DNA from: Symsagittifera roscoffensis
Lineage: Eukaryota; Xenacoelomorpha; Acoela; Convolutidae
Reading direction: 5' to 3'
NCBI RefSeq assembly: GCF_963678635.1
Contig: NC_087065.1
Coordinates: 56,744,754 to 56,808,753 of the forward strand
DNA length: 64,000 nt
Below the pieces are notes generated by a model, which saw nothing but the letters and a program-made list of their open reading frames with translations, did not search any database and had not been told where the DNA came from. The translations under genes were made by a program, and so were the position numbers. Below are positions 10,182 through 20,157 of this stretch, one piece after another (position 1 is the first letter of the stretch; every line of letters starts with the position of its first letter).

Positions 10182-10926
10182 CAGTGCTGATTTAAATTAA
10201 CCGGACAAAACGCGTTAAACTTGAAATTTAAAACCCGTTTTTCTCGAATTGGGTTGAGTTTAAGTGAAAACTTATGAAGACAAAACTTGCTTAAATTTTT
10301 TAGCAAAATTGATATGGTGTAATTTATTTTGCGAAATTCAGGCCCGAAATTTTACCCCAAAAATGAGTCATTTTGGCTTTTTTTAGTTAATAAAAAATTA
10401 CGCCAAAAATACCCAGCTGATCACAGATATAAATATATCAAAGTGAGTCTCTTATGTAGCCCAACAAACTTTAAGCCTCTTACGTAGCCCAACAAACTTT
10501 TTAAAAAAGTTTGCAAACCGTTTAAAAGTTGTTTTTAAATAAAAATTTGGTATTTTATATAGTAAAAACGTCCTTTTTTGTCTATCAAACAAAACTTAAT
10601 TAACTTATACAATGTTTTGGAGATTATACCTTTCTTAAAGTTTGTTGAGCTACGTAAGAGGCTCACTTTAATATAATCATGTTCGTGATCGACTGGGTTA
10701 TTTCAGCGTAATTTTTGATAAAATAAGAAAAGCCAAAATGACCCATTTTTGGGGTAAAATTGCGGGTCCGAATTTCGCAAAACAAATTACAACATATTAT
10801 TTCTGCTAAAAGTTTAAGCAAGTTTTGTCTTCATAAGTTTTCACCTAAACTCAACCCATTTTGAGAAAAACGGGTTTTAAATTTCAAGTTTAACGCGCTT
10901 TGTCCGGTTAATTTAAATCAGCACTG
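10182..10926. mobile_element. Tc1/mariner-type MITE with very long inverted repeats
   Basis: The 745-bp element begins CAGTGCTGATTTAAATTAAC, ends with the exact complement, and is flanked by TA on both sides (10180-10181 and 10927-10928). TA duplication plus CAGTG ends are the Tc1/mariner signature. The arms remain closely complementary for about 300 bp, including the ACCCCAAAAATGAGTCATTTTG segment and its inverse. No transposase is present, so it is non-autonomous. Confidence 0.85.
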
Positions 10927-11038
10927 TATTTACAAGTTGCTGTTAGAATATGGCGCAAGCGATAAAACAAAATGCCAATTTTAAAACGTTTTCACGCTCG
11001 CATAAAAGTTTTACTCTCTATTTGAATTAATTAATTAT

Positions 11039-11170
11039 TCTAGGAAAAATATTGCACTAGTGTTCCATTCAACTTCCTTTTCAAAAAACTAGTGCAATAT
11101 TTGAAACACTAATGCAATATTTAAATATTGCACTACTGATTCAAATTTTGCACTAGTTTTTCAAATATCG
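11039..11170. repeat. cluster of inverted ATTGCACTAGT motifs
   Basis: ATTGCACTAGT and its complement ACTAGTGCAAT recur about five times in alternating orientation within 130 bp, including a near-palindrome around ATATTTAAATAT. It is intronic with no coding potential. Confidence 0.7.
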
Positions 11171-11937
11171 CACGGAAACACACTGAGCACGTGTTTCATC
11201 AAATGAGAAATGTACCACCTCTGTACTTGAAATTGCGTGTCAAGTTTTTGATTTTGGTTCTGACCATTGAAAATGGGTAGGAGCTTTGTGTTCGGATGTG
11301 TTTTAGTTTTTTTTCTTTCTGTTTTCCACGCAAAATCAGCTACAACAAATAATCATCGGACTGGATTGAGTGATATATCATATTGAAGCGACGATTTGAA
11401 AGACAATAAAAATTAAAAAAAAAAAAAATCACCGGTTTGAGAAAAATCGGTTTGAAATTTTTGATTTTTCATCTAATTTGAGCGTGTGAGCAGGCCTAAA
11501 CTAGCTTATTTATGCTTCATTTAAGCCTTGAAAACTTAAATTAACTCAAATTTAGCTTTTTAGCTTCATTGTAGCAATCAAGAATTTCAAAAATTTGGAG
11601 AAAAAATTTCGAAAAGTTAAAAAAAATTTCCCGTTTTGTCCTCGAAAATTGTTTTCCAAGTTGCATTTTTCTTAATGACTGACGAATATGCTTAAGCTTT
11701 ATCTTTTTGCTCGGATTCTTTTATCATACCACTCCGAAAAAAATGACATTCATTTGAAAAAAAAAAGAAATTTGTAGTAATTTTTTAAGACTGGTCGGAA
11801 GTAACCGGCTATCCTTAACTACTTCTTCGAAACTAAAAACTACTTCGAAATTAATTAAAGTGCAGTTCGAGCATACTAGGTTTCGTCGTAAAAGAAGCGG
11901 ACTTTTTGCTACTTGTAATAGCTATGCAAAGACTTAC

Positions 11938-12186
11938 GTAGTTAATCCGGTTCCATTGCAAGAAGATGCACAGCGTACAGTTCCCCGGCCACACCCCTTG
12001 GGACACTTAACGTCACCATCTTTCTCGTTGTAAACAGTTCCTTTGCCGTTACAGTGTTTGCAATCGTGTCTTCCCTTTCCACCACAAGTACTACAATGCT
12101 TCGCTTCCCGATACGCTTCGATTTGTCTCTTACCTTTCCAGAACTCTCGGTCTGGGTGGATATCGTATTTCCAAACACCTTCTCGT
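11938..12186 (-). CDS. SSUH2-like gene, zinc-binding CxxCxGxG exon
   Basis: This 249-bp exon is bounded by an AG acceptor (12188-12187) and a GTAAGT donor (11937-11932). Visible motifs are CSTCGGKG, CKHCNGKG, CPKGCGRG and CASSCNGTG, a DnaJ-type cysteine-rich repeat as found in the centre of SSUH2 proteins. It follows a linker EGVWKYDIHPDREFWKGKRQ. It starts with 1 nt and ends with 2 nt of a codon, matching both neighbouring exons. A DnaJ protein is the alternative, but no J-domain exon is seen and the C-terminal exon favours SSUH2. Confidence 0.75.
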
Positions 12187-12454
12187 CTGAAACACAAACC
12201 AACAAAAGCTGTAGAGTTCGTTTTTCTCTATCTAATGGCCATCGATATTCACTCAGTACTTTTCCGAGATGTGAGAAGCCTGCTCATGATTTTTAGAATT
12301 AAGCAAAGTCTTTAAATTACGGGTAATGGTTTATCCGAGATTTTTTTTTGTATACAGCAAACCAAATTTTTCGGTCTAAATGCCAAGCTACTGAACAAAA
12401 AACCGTGGGAAAATCTTAGACTTTTTCTCTGAAACAATCGGCAATCGATGCAAC

Positions 12455-12860
12455 CAGGGGAAGATCTAGGATTTTCTCGAGGGGGGCGGATTTTCTATAA
12501 AAAAAAACTTCAACAATTTTCTCGATTTTTTTTTAGGTCGACCAATTTATTTTTTACGCTCTACCAAATCAATATAAAGAGCCTATTTTGCTCTATTTTA
12601 ACCAAATTTTCTGCACCGCAGGCAAATTTTTGAAAAAAATACCAAAAAAGACTTTTTCTTCACCGCAGGCAAGTTTTTAGACACTTTTTGGAAATTTTTG
12701 ACCAAAAATTGTGTTTTTTCGGCGCTGGCTCTCCATCAAAATTAGCGCCTTTAGAAAAATTTTAGGGCCAGTAAGCCAAAAATGGATACCTCAAAATAGT
12801 ACAAAGGGGGGCACTTTGGGTCGGCAGGGGGTCGAATCTCAAGGAGGGGCGTCGAATCTC
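12455..12860 (+). mobile_element. hAT-like MITE, 3'-truncated
   Basis: It starts CAGGGGAAGATCTAGG and follows the family through the CTGCACCGCAGGC and GGGTCGGCAGGGGGTCGAAT landmarks. It loses the terminal inverted repeat, ending in a duplicated GTCGAATCTC. Confidence 0.7.
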
Positions 12861-13313
12861 GAGCAACAGTTGCTTAAAAATCTGATTGGTGTCGGGGCTT
12901 TGAGAAACTGCTCTTATTATAATTCACAAAAAAAAACGGGAGGATACAAGTTGCAAAAACTATCGTGGTGTATCACTCTAACTGTTGGCGACTGCTTTCA
13001 AATTTCCGAACGTATTTTCAGAGAAACCATATTGCCATACAAACCGTATTTAATGAAAATTGGGGGCAATCTAGCCTTGGTTTTTCCATTAACGAAGATG
13101 AATATATGATGGGCTTGCTTATTACTTTTATAAGAAATACCTGACTTCTTTTTCTTGGTGCTAAAAATACAAATAGAAAAGAAATCTAAGGATAGAAATA
13201 GTACAAGTAACATGGAAAAATTAGGCAGACAAAGATGAGATCGTATTCCGCTTAACTTTACAAAGGCATTTGTAGAATTAAGCTTTCTTTATAATCTGAC
13301 TTCAAAACATCAA

Positions 13314-14711
13314 CAAGATTGCTTCAACATGATTCAAAACATCATTCAAAACACAACAAGAATAATCTGACTGCATTTTAGGTCTTTCATTTTTTGGAGT
13401 GGTGTTTGTTTCGCTTGAAATTTACACAAACTGCTTAAAATTTACAAATAGATACTTAGAAAATTTCCGCTCACTCGTTGTAAGAATGAAATATATTGCG
13501 CGTTATTGGCCAAATTGGGAGTCTTAAAATCCCCAAATTTTTAGGGAAAAAAAATCGCAGATGAAATATCTTCTCGAAGTTGAGCCCAGAACATTAATAT
13601 TTTCAGATGATATATGAAAAACTGCAAAAATTGTTTGTTAAAAGTCGCAACTAGTCTGGAGAAAAAAAGTCATCCGTATGCAAATATTTCATCACTTTCT
13701 TCTTTTCTTCAAGAAACGTAGCAATTATTCTTTTGATTGACAGCAAGTTTTTCTGAATAGCAATAATTAATTGTCTTTAGACTGTCCTACTGATTTTTCA
13801 TACGCCTGTTTCCATATATACTACTCTAGGGCCATGATCGTTTTTCAAGTCCTTTTTGTTCCGACTTTCGAAGAAAGAGACCGCTCGGGTTGAGTTCCAA
13901 TTGAAAATTAACGATGGAAAGTTGAAAAACTCAGCTATGGCAATAGACCGTTAAGCGCTGCACATAGCACCCAAGTAGAAAATTTCAGTGCTGAATCAGC
14001 ACTGATTCAGAGCTGGAAAATCCGAACTTTTGAACGGTGTATTAGCGGTGAATTAGCGATGATTTGTAAGCGAGGAACTACCGATAAGTAGGCGATGAAC
14101 TACTGACTTAGAATACTGGAATACTGCAGGTCTTTTTTAACTGTAAGTCCGTAAGTCCTAAGTAAATCCTATAAAAACAGAATAGCAAATTACTGTAGAT
14201 GATTTTCACTTGGAACTCCAACCTGGGAATATTTTTGTACGGCTTCTTTTTTCGTCAGACAAGTTTCGATTTCCTAGCTAGCAAATTTTGACGGAATTTT
14301 TTCACATAATTCAAAGGGTATCGTTATCTTGAGCTCCAATTTTAGAAAAATTTTCACATGTGATTTTTTGTTATATAATTGGACTTAAAAAATTGCCATT
14401 TTGCCCAATTGTTTTAATTAACTAGCAGTTTTCAGTGCTATTAATGCGTAAGCGAAGAAATATTCCGTCTTAGAAACTGTTCCATATTGAATTGAAGCAT
14501 GCTTTTTGGTCTAGTTTTTGCGTTGCGCAAAACTTATCTTTTTGTACATAAATCGTTTTACATAGCGCGTGGGGGATGATTTGAAAAATCAAATAGATAT
14601 ATATATATATTTTTTTTGAAAACTTTATCACTTTTTTTAAGGGAAGACTACTCTTGGACCTTAAAAAGCAGTCGTAACATTCGAAATTTTGTCATGAGAG
14701 GAACAGTCTTG
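13314..14711. mobile_element. foldback-type element with long inverted arms, copy 1
   Basis: The ends are CAAGATTGC and CAGTCTTG. Several hundred bases at each end are diverged inverted repeats (shared landmarks AAATATATTGCGCG/GTGCTATTAATGCG, the TTAATTG..CCAA block and the CTTGAGCTC block). Orthologous copies are at 32488-33902 and 45967-47397. No transposase frame is visible. The long-arm architecture suggests a foldback or non-autonomous TIR element; no target duplication could be identified. Confidence 0.65.
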
Positions 14712-14927
14712 TTTATCGGGTTATTAGAATTTACCACTGTTACTATTGGAATTCACAAAGCAGCCCCTAAACCTCTAAATGATTTAAAAATCAATATCTA
14801 TAAGCGATTTAGATTAAAACCTTTGAAGATTGCAAGTGTTATTGCTTTTCACTGCAACAAAATGAAGCGACATGGCTTTTTCAATTTTTGTTCTAACTAG
14901 AGCAATTATATTTTATTGTTCCGACTT

Positions 14928-15372
14928 TTGATACGAAAGTAACGGAATATTTGTGCTCGGGGTGGAGTTTTTTTTCTTCAGTTTGTCCTGAGCTTAAATT
15001 TGAAACAATATTTCACCTGTGATCATTTTTCGTAAAGTTATGAGGGTTTAAAGATTACAATTTTGGCTATATTGGGACAATTAACGCGCGATATATTTCG
15101 CGCTATTAATAAGTAAGCGGAGATTTAATCCAAATTGGTTGAAAGAAGCTTATGTGCCATAATTGGTTTGTTACAAGGAGCGAAATCTAATCTTTTGTAG
15201 TTTAAATGGCGTGTGGGGGGATGATTTTCATGGAAAAACATTCAAATTTTGGATTTTTTTTTTCATTTTTTTTTACGTTTAATTTGTTAATGATATTTAT
15301 CTTATTACTGCTCCATAAACCTTAAAAAGCAGTCAGAACATTCAGGGCTTCGCCCTGATACGAGCAGTCTTG
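14928..15372 (+). mobile_element. foldback-family arm (solo copy) inserted in D1
   Basis: It runs from GTTCCGACTTTTGATACG to GAGCAGTCTTG. Units D2 and D4 lack it, so it is a separate insertion. Near its end TCAGGGC TTC GCCCTGA forms a 7-bp hairpin. Confidence 0.7.
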
Positions 15373-15389
15373 AATAATTTAAAACTCAC

Positions 15390-15612
15390 TTTCCAACCCA
15401 GTTGCCAGAACCCGTTTGGTTGCCAGCTACTGTCTTCGAAGTCTCTCTCCGCTCCTCAACATAGCTGCAGAGGGTGTACAGATACTTGTAGGAGACAGGA
15501 TATATTTCTCCCACCTCTATGAGAGACCTAACTTCTTTTGGTTTGCAGCAACATGATTGAGAGATGCGATAGTTCACCAGTAACTCTGCAGCTTCCTCTT
15601 TGCGAAGCTGAT
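15390..15612 (-). CDS. SSUH2-like gene, exon B (ELL...CCCKPKE region)
   Basis: The 223-bp exon has an AG acceptor at 15614-15613 and a GTGAGT donor (15389-15384). It encodes QLRKEEAAELLVNYRISQSC, then CCKPKEVRSLIEV, SYKYLYTLCSYVEERRETSK and a Gly/Asn tail. The order A/E-ALL-x-Y, CC, basic patch, Y-x-L-x-TF-x-E-x-R-E-T resembles the N-terminal domain of SSUH2 proteins. It ends with 2 nt of a codon, fitting the 1 nt at the start of the zinc exon. The exon is also present, broken, at 34124-34345 and 47619-47841. Confidence 0.65.
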
Positions 15613-16539
15613 CTACAACAACAAGAGAAGAAAAATAATGAATTTGATCTAAAAATGAACACTGTTGTTTTCAGGTGCATACTAAATTTTTATTCCGACC
15701 TTTGAAAAATGAGAGGCATTTTGTATTGATTCTGTTCATTCAAAATCAGGTACTTCAATTAATTTTCGGAATGGGTCGAATGTTATATCTTACTGAATCT
15801 TAATAGTTTCGGATAAAAAAATTTTCTAGAAAACATTTTAGTATCGGGGAAAATTGTTTATGAAAATTTTGTGTTTTTCGTTTTGAGCAAAAAAAGAACA
15901 AACAGGTCGATTATAGAACTTTGTTTTTTGTATGTTTGGTCATTTTTTGGAACAAAATGACTAAATTGCAAGTTTTATCAAACATGCCCAAATATCAAGC
16001 TTTCGTCTAGATCCTTTTATCACCCTGGCTCGAAAAAACTACCCTTTTTCAAGAAAAAATTTTGTTTTATAGCATATGCTTCGAACATAAGGTGTTCATT
16101 CCACAGCCAATGGCTGTATTTGTTTTAGTTTGTTAGTTTTATGTTTTCCAGCGAAATCAAGTGCCACAAATATTTATCGGAAGCAGTTGAATCATAAAAG
16201 CTCTTCCAGTCGTGATTCAAATGACATGATAACTTTTCCTTCAAATAATCTCAGTGTCGATAAAAATATTTTAGTTAGCAAAAAACAACAATTTTGGTAT
16301 CTTCGTTTAGCTTTTCCTAAAAAACTTTCATCAAATCAAAAAATTATTCTAAGAAAATTAGAAAAAAAATTAGAAACTTTTCTCTGAACTTTTTTGATAT
16401 TTTTTTTGTTTGTTATTCATTATCCGAAGACAATTGTTGTCCATTGTGCCTAATTCACTACCGTTATACGCGTTTGTATAGTTTTCTCAACGCACCATAA
16501 AAAAGAAAACGACACTGTTTAGTAAAAAAAATTAATAAG

Positions 16540-16568
16540 TTAATAGTATTAATAATAATAATAATAAA
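16540..16568 (+). repeat. AAT microsatellite
   Basis: A run of TAATAATAA triplets in AT-rich intron sequence. Confidence 0.8.
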
Positions 16569-16771
16569 AAATTGTTTTCAGGTTCACAAATTTGCAGATT
16601 AGTATAACATATTGGCAAAAACTATATCATCTTATGAAGCCTGAGAGAACGCCTTTAGACCATGTTGTTGGAAGATTCTGTGATACTTGCACAGCAAGCA
16701 ACCGGCCGGCTATCCTTTTTTGCACTTTTTTAAACTATTTTGCTGCAAAAACCCATAAGACGGTTGACAAC

Positions 16772-16888
16772 CTGCATTTGAAGCTTGTTGCTGTCGAGGG
16801 GGAGAAGCGTCATAAGCCGGCAGTTCAGGGGCATAGGCAGGTGGAGGTTCCGGATGAGAGAATCCAGTGTTGTCTGCTGGTTGAATGG
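16772..16888 (-). CDS. SSUH2-like gene, candidate proline-rich N-terminal exon A
   Basis: An AG acceptor at 16890-16889 opens a frame IQPADNTGFSHPEPPPAYAP, ELPAYDASPPRQQQASN. A CAG|GTTGTC donor at 16771 leaves 1 nt, matching the 2 nt that begin exon B (forming an Asp codon). Proline-rich N-terminal stretches before this domain are usual in the family. The donor is weak beyond GT, and the first, ATG-bearing exon was not found. Confidence 0.45.
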
Positions 16889-17084
16889 CTAAACATGAAA
16901 TAAGTTAGAAGAGACATGCGAACTTTATAGAGCATGCAATCTTGAAAAAATGCATAATGCTTTGCAGGTTTGCTGAATGGCAAATTGTAGCGTTCTTGTT
17001 TGTTTCTGTTCAGTTTTTTGCATCAAGACCCAACGAGACTTAATCAGCGCAGGACGATGAATAATTATTCATCATCGGTTGTGA

Positions 17085-17450
17085 CAGGGGTGAATTAAAG
17101 GGGGCCTGAGGGTTTTTTGCCCCCCCTTTCAGGGACTCGAACCCCAGTCAACCCAAAGGCGCTTTTGTATGTTATCACTTTTTTATAGACTATCCTTAAA
17201 ACTAACACTTTGGCGCCATGCAAAACAAATTTGAGTAGGGCTGTGGGTCCGGAAAAAAACGAGATTTCTGTCAAAAACTTTCAAAACGTGCTTACACTTT
17301 TAACAAATTGTCTTCAAGGAAAACATTTTGCATATCAGAGGAAGGACTTGGAAAATCAATTCAGCCGACCCCGAAAAAAGATTAGACAAAATTTTCGGAA
17401 AAGCTTGAAAAACCTTTTTGCCCCTAGAAACAATCCTAGATCCACCCCTG
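17085..17450 (-). mobile_element. hAT-like MITE, inverted, near-complete
   Basis: It starts CAGGGGTGAATTAAAGGGGG and ends CCTAGATCCACCCCTG, the family ends in reverse order. Its left half is missing in D2 and D4 (34780-34915 and about 48280-48412), where a deletion removed it together with exon A. Confidence 0.65.
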
Positions 17451-17814
17451 CGAAAATTTTTGTCGACCTTTTTTTTAGGTCAACCGAATTGATTTTTCGA
17501 GCTCTCCCTAAGCCTGTTTATTAGTCCCTATTTTGGCCAAATTTTCTGCGCCGCAGGCAAAATTTTGAAAAAACAGGCCAAAAAAGGCATTTTTAGGTAC
17601 TTTTTGGAAAATGTTGACCAAAAAGTTGCGTTTTTTCGGCGCGCGCTCCCCCCTTAAATTTAGTATATATTGGCAATGAAGGCGTCTTTAGAAAAATTTT
17701 AGGGTTGGTCGGCCAAAACTGGACTTCTTAAAAGTGCCAAAGGGGGGAACATTTGGGTCGGCACGAAGTCGAATCCCTGAGAGGGGGGGGGAGCCCCTTC
17801 CTAAATCCGCCCCT
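17451..17814 (+). mobile_element. hAT-like MITE, 5'-truncated
   Basis: Family interior and right end CTAAATCCGCCCCTG, followed by GTTCTGAA. That 8-mer is the target duplication seen intact around the D2 copy at 35035-35410. About 120-160 bp comprising the left end was lost in D1. Confidence 0.75.
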
Positions 17815-18147
17815 GGTTCTGAATAATCTTCAGGAAACTAGTTTTTACTTTTTAATTAGCCTTCGGTTTGTATATTGATTTTATAATTATAACTCTGTAT
17901 CAGAATGTCTGGAAGTGTTCTTTAATCGCCAAAGTTTTCAAGTTTTATATATGCTAGAAAAAAATTCGAAAAACGTAATACCAGAAGCGGATTTAGTTAG
18001 AGGGGTGTTGAGGCGTTTATAGTTGGGACATGGCGTGTGTATGTCTTTTTATCTTAATGGGGTGTTTAAAAAACGGCATTGCGTCGTAAGAAAAGAGCTT
18101 CGCTCAAACAAAATCAACTCAGTAATTCAGTCTGGAATGTGGGAAAA

Positions 18148-18196
18148 TTATACAAACGGCCTATGCTTAGACAGGTAATAGCCTTTCATAGATCCT
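18148..18196 (-). pseudogene. terminal exon of a short-intron gene fragment (copy 1)
   Basis: Acceptor TTTGCAG, then frame GSMKGYYLSKHRPFV and TAA. It begins with 1 nt, fitting the 2 nt left by 18286-18315 across an 89-bp intron. Copies in D2 differ mainly at synonymous sites (TCT/TCG, CTG/TTG). No known family recognised. Low confidence that it is expressed. Confidence 0.3.
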
Positions 18197-18285
18197 CTGC
18201 AAAGCAATCACATCAATTACCATCCACTGCTATTTAACATTTGTTTCACGCTAGTTTTTGCGAACACTTTCGAAAAAACTCACAC

Positions 18286-18315
18286 TTCGGCAAGACTTTT
18301 AGATCCTTCTGGTTT
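18286..18315 (-). pseudogene. 30-bp internal exon of the short-intron gene fragment (copy 1)
   Basis: Between GTCGTAG and a GTGTGAG donor; it encodes NQKDLKVLP. It appears identical in all four array copies. In copy 1 the upstream 64-bp intron received the Ty3/gypsy insertion. Confidence 0.25.
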
Positions 18316-18346
18316 CTACGACAACTGAACAGATTAAGAGAGAGAT

Positions 18347-18561
18347 TGTTGTGATCTTACATCAGGTTTTGCAATTATTGCAAAACATACTTAGTTAATT
18401 AACCGGTCACTCATATATGACCTTCATGAGCCATTCTCTCCGGCGGAGAGAATGATCTCTCTTTGTTTTAATGTTTTAACTTATCGACTAATTCATCTTA
18501 ATTCTTATTCTTTTTATTAGTTTTAACCTAGAATTAGCTACAACAAAGTAATATTTTATCA
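18347..18561 (+). repeat. 5' LTR (215 bp)
   Basis: Begins TGTTGTGATC and ends TTTTATCA (TG...CA). It appears identical to the 3' LTR over 215 bp. It holds two perfect palindromes: GTTTTGCAAT/ATTGCAAAAC (18366-18386) and CATTCTCTCCG/CGGAGAGAATG (18432-18454), each with a 1-nt centre. Confidence 0.95.
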
Positions 18562-20150
18562 TGGCGCAGTCATCTAACGAATCTAACGTGAGAGGAATAC
18601 CTCCTTTTTGGCAAAACCATACGGTAGACCCACCCATCCCTTGGGAAGACTGGAGTGATCTGTTTCAATTAGCTATAATTGCTAAGGAAAACATAGATAT
18701 AGAAAATTTATTCAATCCGTCGGAGAGACATCACCCACTACCTCCAAATTTGGAAAACTCAACGGACGGTGAAACAGATACTCAAAGACGCTCGAGATTG
18801 GAGAGAAATTCCCAAGAACAAAGACGATATGACGAAGAAGAAACAGCATCGATAAAAACCGAAACCAAGAAATTCAACGGAATGCGAATAGAAGAAGCAG
18901 ACAAGAAATTACGTTCGGTTTTATATCTGGCACTGGGAAATGAAGGAAAAAGGATCTTCGGACAAAAATTTACCAAGGTGAAAGTCCTACAAATTTTTTT
19001 TAAGGAATTCTGGGAGTTCTTAGCGATCGCTTTCGTAAGAAAAACAAATGTCACTTTTGAACGACATAAACTGTTAAATAGAAAACAACGCGATAGAGAA
19101 TCCCTCGAACAGTTCTGGGGTGCCTTAGCTGAAATGGCGAAAAAGTGCGAGATAATCGCAGGAGAAGAAGAGTGGATAAGGGATATTTTCATAAATAATA
19201 TGAAAAACTACGACATCCAAAGGAAATTGTTAACAGAAACCCTCCCTCCACGCGAAGCACTAAATGTAGCACTCATAGACGAAAAAGGAATTTTAAATCA
19301 CTTGAAGTTAACCAATAATTTTAAATCCAACGGATCATCCGTACACAAACCAAGCAACCACTTTAACGTCAAAAGAGAACCAACCCTTAACATCGAAAGG
19401 AGTAACAACTGTATGAAGTGTGGCGGATTATTCTCAAAAGGTCACTTAGCAGTTTGCCCAGCAAAGGACACGACTTGTACTTCATGTAAATTCAAAGGAC
19501 ATTTCACCAGACTTTGTAGATCTCGTCGCAAAAATGTAAACATTGTAAATACCCAAATTGTAGATAATACAGATTTTAATCCGTCGGATATTCAGGATGT
19601 AAATACTGACCTCATGGATAGAGAATGTTGTGGCGTCATAAACGCATGGTCAGAATCTGGACAAAGCGAAAACGACGATTATTCTGTACTAAATGTAACT
19701 ACGATTTTTGATAACGATGGAAAAGAATTGAAGAAACTATTGAACATTGGACTCGGAAAAGAAAACCAAGTAATTTTAAACATTCAAGTGGATTCAGCTA
19801 GCCCGGTGAGCTTCCTTAAGAAAAACGTACTTCACGAATTAAAGTTACGAGACCCCTACTTGAAAATTTATCCAGTGGATAAGTCAACTAGAGACCTATA
19901 CTGTGGATTCACAGATAATGCCATAAACATCACTGGAAAAGTGAAGCTTCCGATATTTTCAAATGGTTGGTCAGACAACGACTGTCAATTCTTTCTAACC
20001 GAGGGACACGAGAGAAATATCTTAGGAAACGACAACCTTCCAAAAGTGGGGATAGAAGTTAGGGTTAGGGTTAGGGTTAGGGTTAGGGTTAGAAAGACCG
20101 ATATAGCAGTGTACGTCAATAAATTCCATCTCTCAAACAAACCAAGATAG
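18561..20150 (+). CDS. gag: Ty3/gypsy gag with zinc knuckles fused to aspartic protease
   Basis: 529 residues. The N-terminal capsid-like region (PPFWQNHTVDPPIPWEDWSD start, EQFWGALAEMA) is followed by a Cys/His motif at residues 284-299 and a canonical CX2CX4HX4C knuckle at 306-319 (RNA binding). A retropepsin-like segment begins at D411 (VDSASPVSF) and reaches ERNILGNDNL. The catalytic motif is DSA rather than D(S/T)G, which would be expected to impair activity. Gag packages the RNA and protease matures the polyprotein. The ATG shares its A with the last LTR base, so there is no leader. A telomere-like (GTTAGG) tract near the end encodes alternating Val-Arg. The frame ends 8 bp before the RT frame, shifted by one. 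Confidence 0.85.
   Translation: MAQSSNESNVRGIPPFWQNHTVDPPIPWEDWSDLFQLAIIAKENIDIENLFNPSERHHPLPPNLENSTDGETDTQRRSRLERNSQEQRRYDEEETASIKTETKKFNGMRIEEADKKLRSVLYLALGNEGKRIFGQKFTKVKVLQIFFKEFWEFLAIAFVRKTNVTFERHKLLNRKQRDRESLEQFWGALAEMAKKCEIIAGEEEWIRDIFINNMKNYDIQRKLLTETLPPREALNVALIDEKGILNHLKLTNNFKSNGSSVHKPSNHFNVKREPTLNIERSNNCMKCGGLFSKGHLAVCPAKDTTCTSCKFKGHFTRLCRSRRKNVNIVNTQIVDNTDFNPSDIQDVNTDLMDRECCGVINAWSESGQSENDDYSVLNVTTIFDNDGKELKKLLNIGLGKENQVILNIQVDSASPVSFLKKNVLHELKLRDPYLKIYPVDKSTRDLYCGFTDNAINITGKVKLPIFSNGWSDNDCQFFLTEGHERNILGNDNLPKVGIEVRVRVRVRVRVRKTDIAVYVNKFHLSNKPR
18562..18572 (+). promoter_or_regulatory. primer binding site, probably tRNA-Ser
   Basis: TGGCGCAGTCA follows the LTR directly. It would pair with a tRNA 3' end TGACTGCGCCA, which resembles serine tRNAs with G discriminators. 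The tRNA identity is inferred. The site overlaps the gag reading frame. Confidence 0.65.
20058..20092 (+). repeat. telomere-type (TTAGGG)n tract inside pol
   Basis: About 5.8 copies of GTTAGG, the metazoan telomeric repeat, lie just after the protease segment and before RT. The tract is 35 nt, not a multiple of three. The downstream RT sequence is in a different frame. Confidence 0.95.
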
Positions 20151-20157
20151 GGAAATT

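Larger units (their letters stand above)
13065..18346. repeat. tandem array unit D, copy 1
   Basis: The left edge is where similarity to 32262 and 45750 begins (TTTTTCCATTAA.GAAGATGAAT). It contains the foldback element, a solo foldback arm found only here, SSUH2-like exons A and B, and MITE fragments. About 1.27 kb (16,043-17,318, including exon A) is absent from copies 2 and 4. The right end is the Ty3/gypsy target GAGAT. Confidence 0.8.

Noticed and set aside
16592-16903. Plus-strand 103-aa frame
   Set aside because: The opposite strand carries the proline-rich exon A with splice sites that fit the SSUH2-like gene; this is its shadow.
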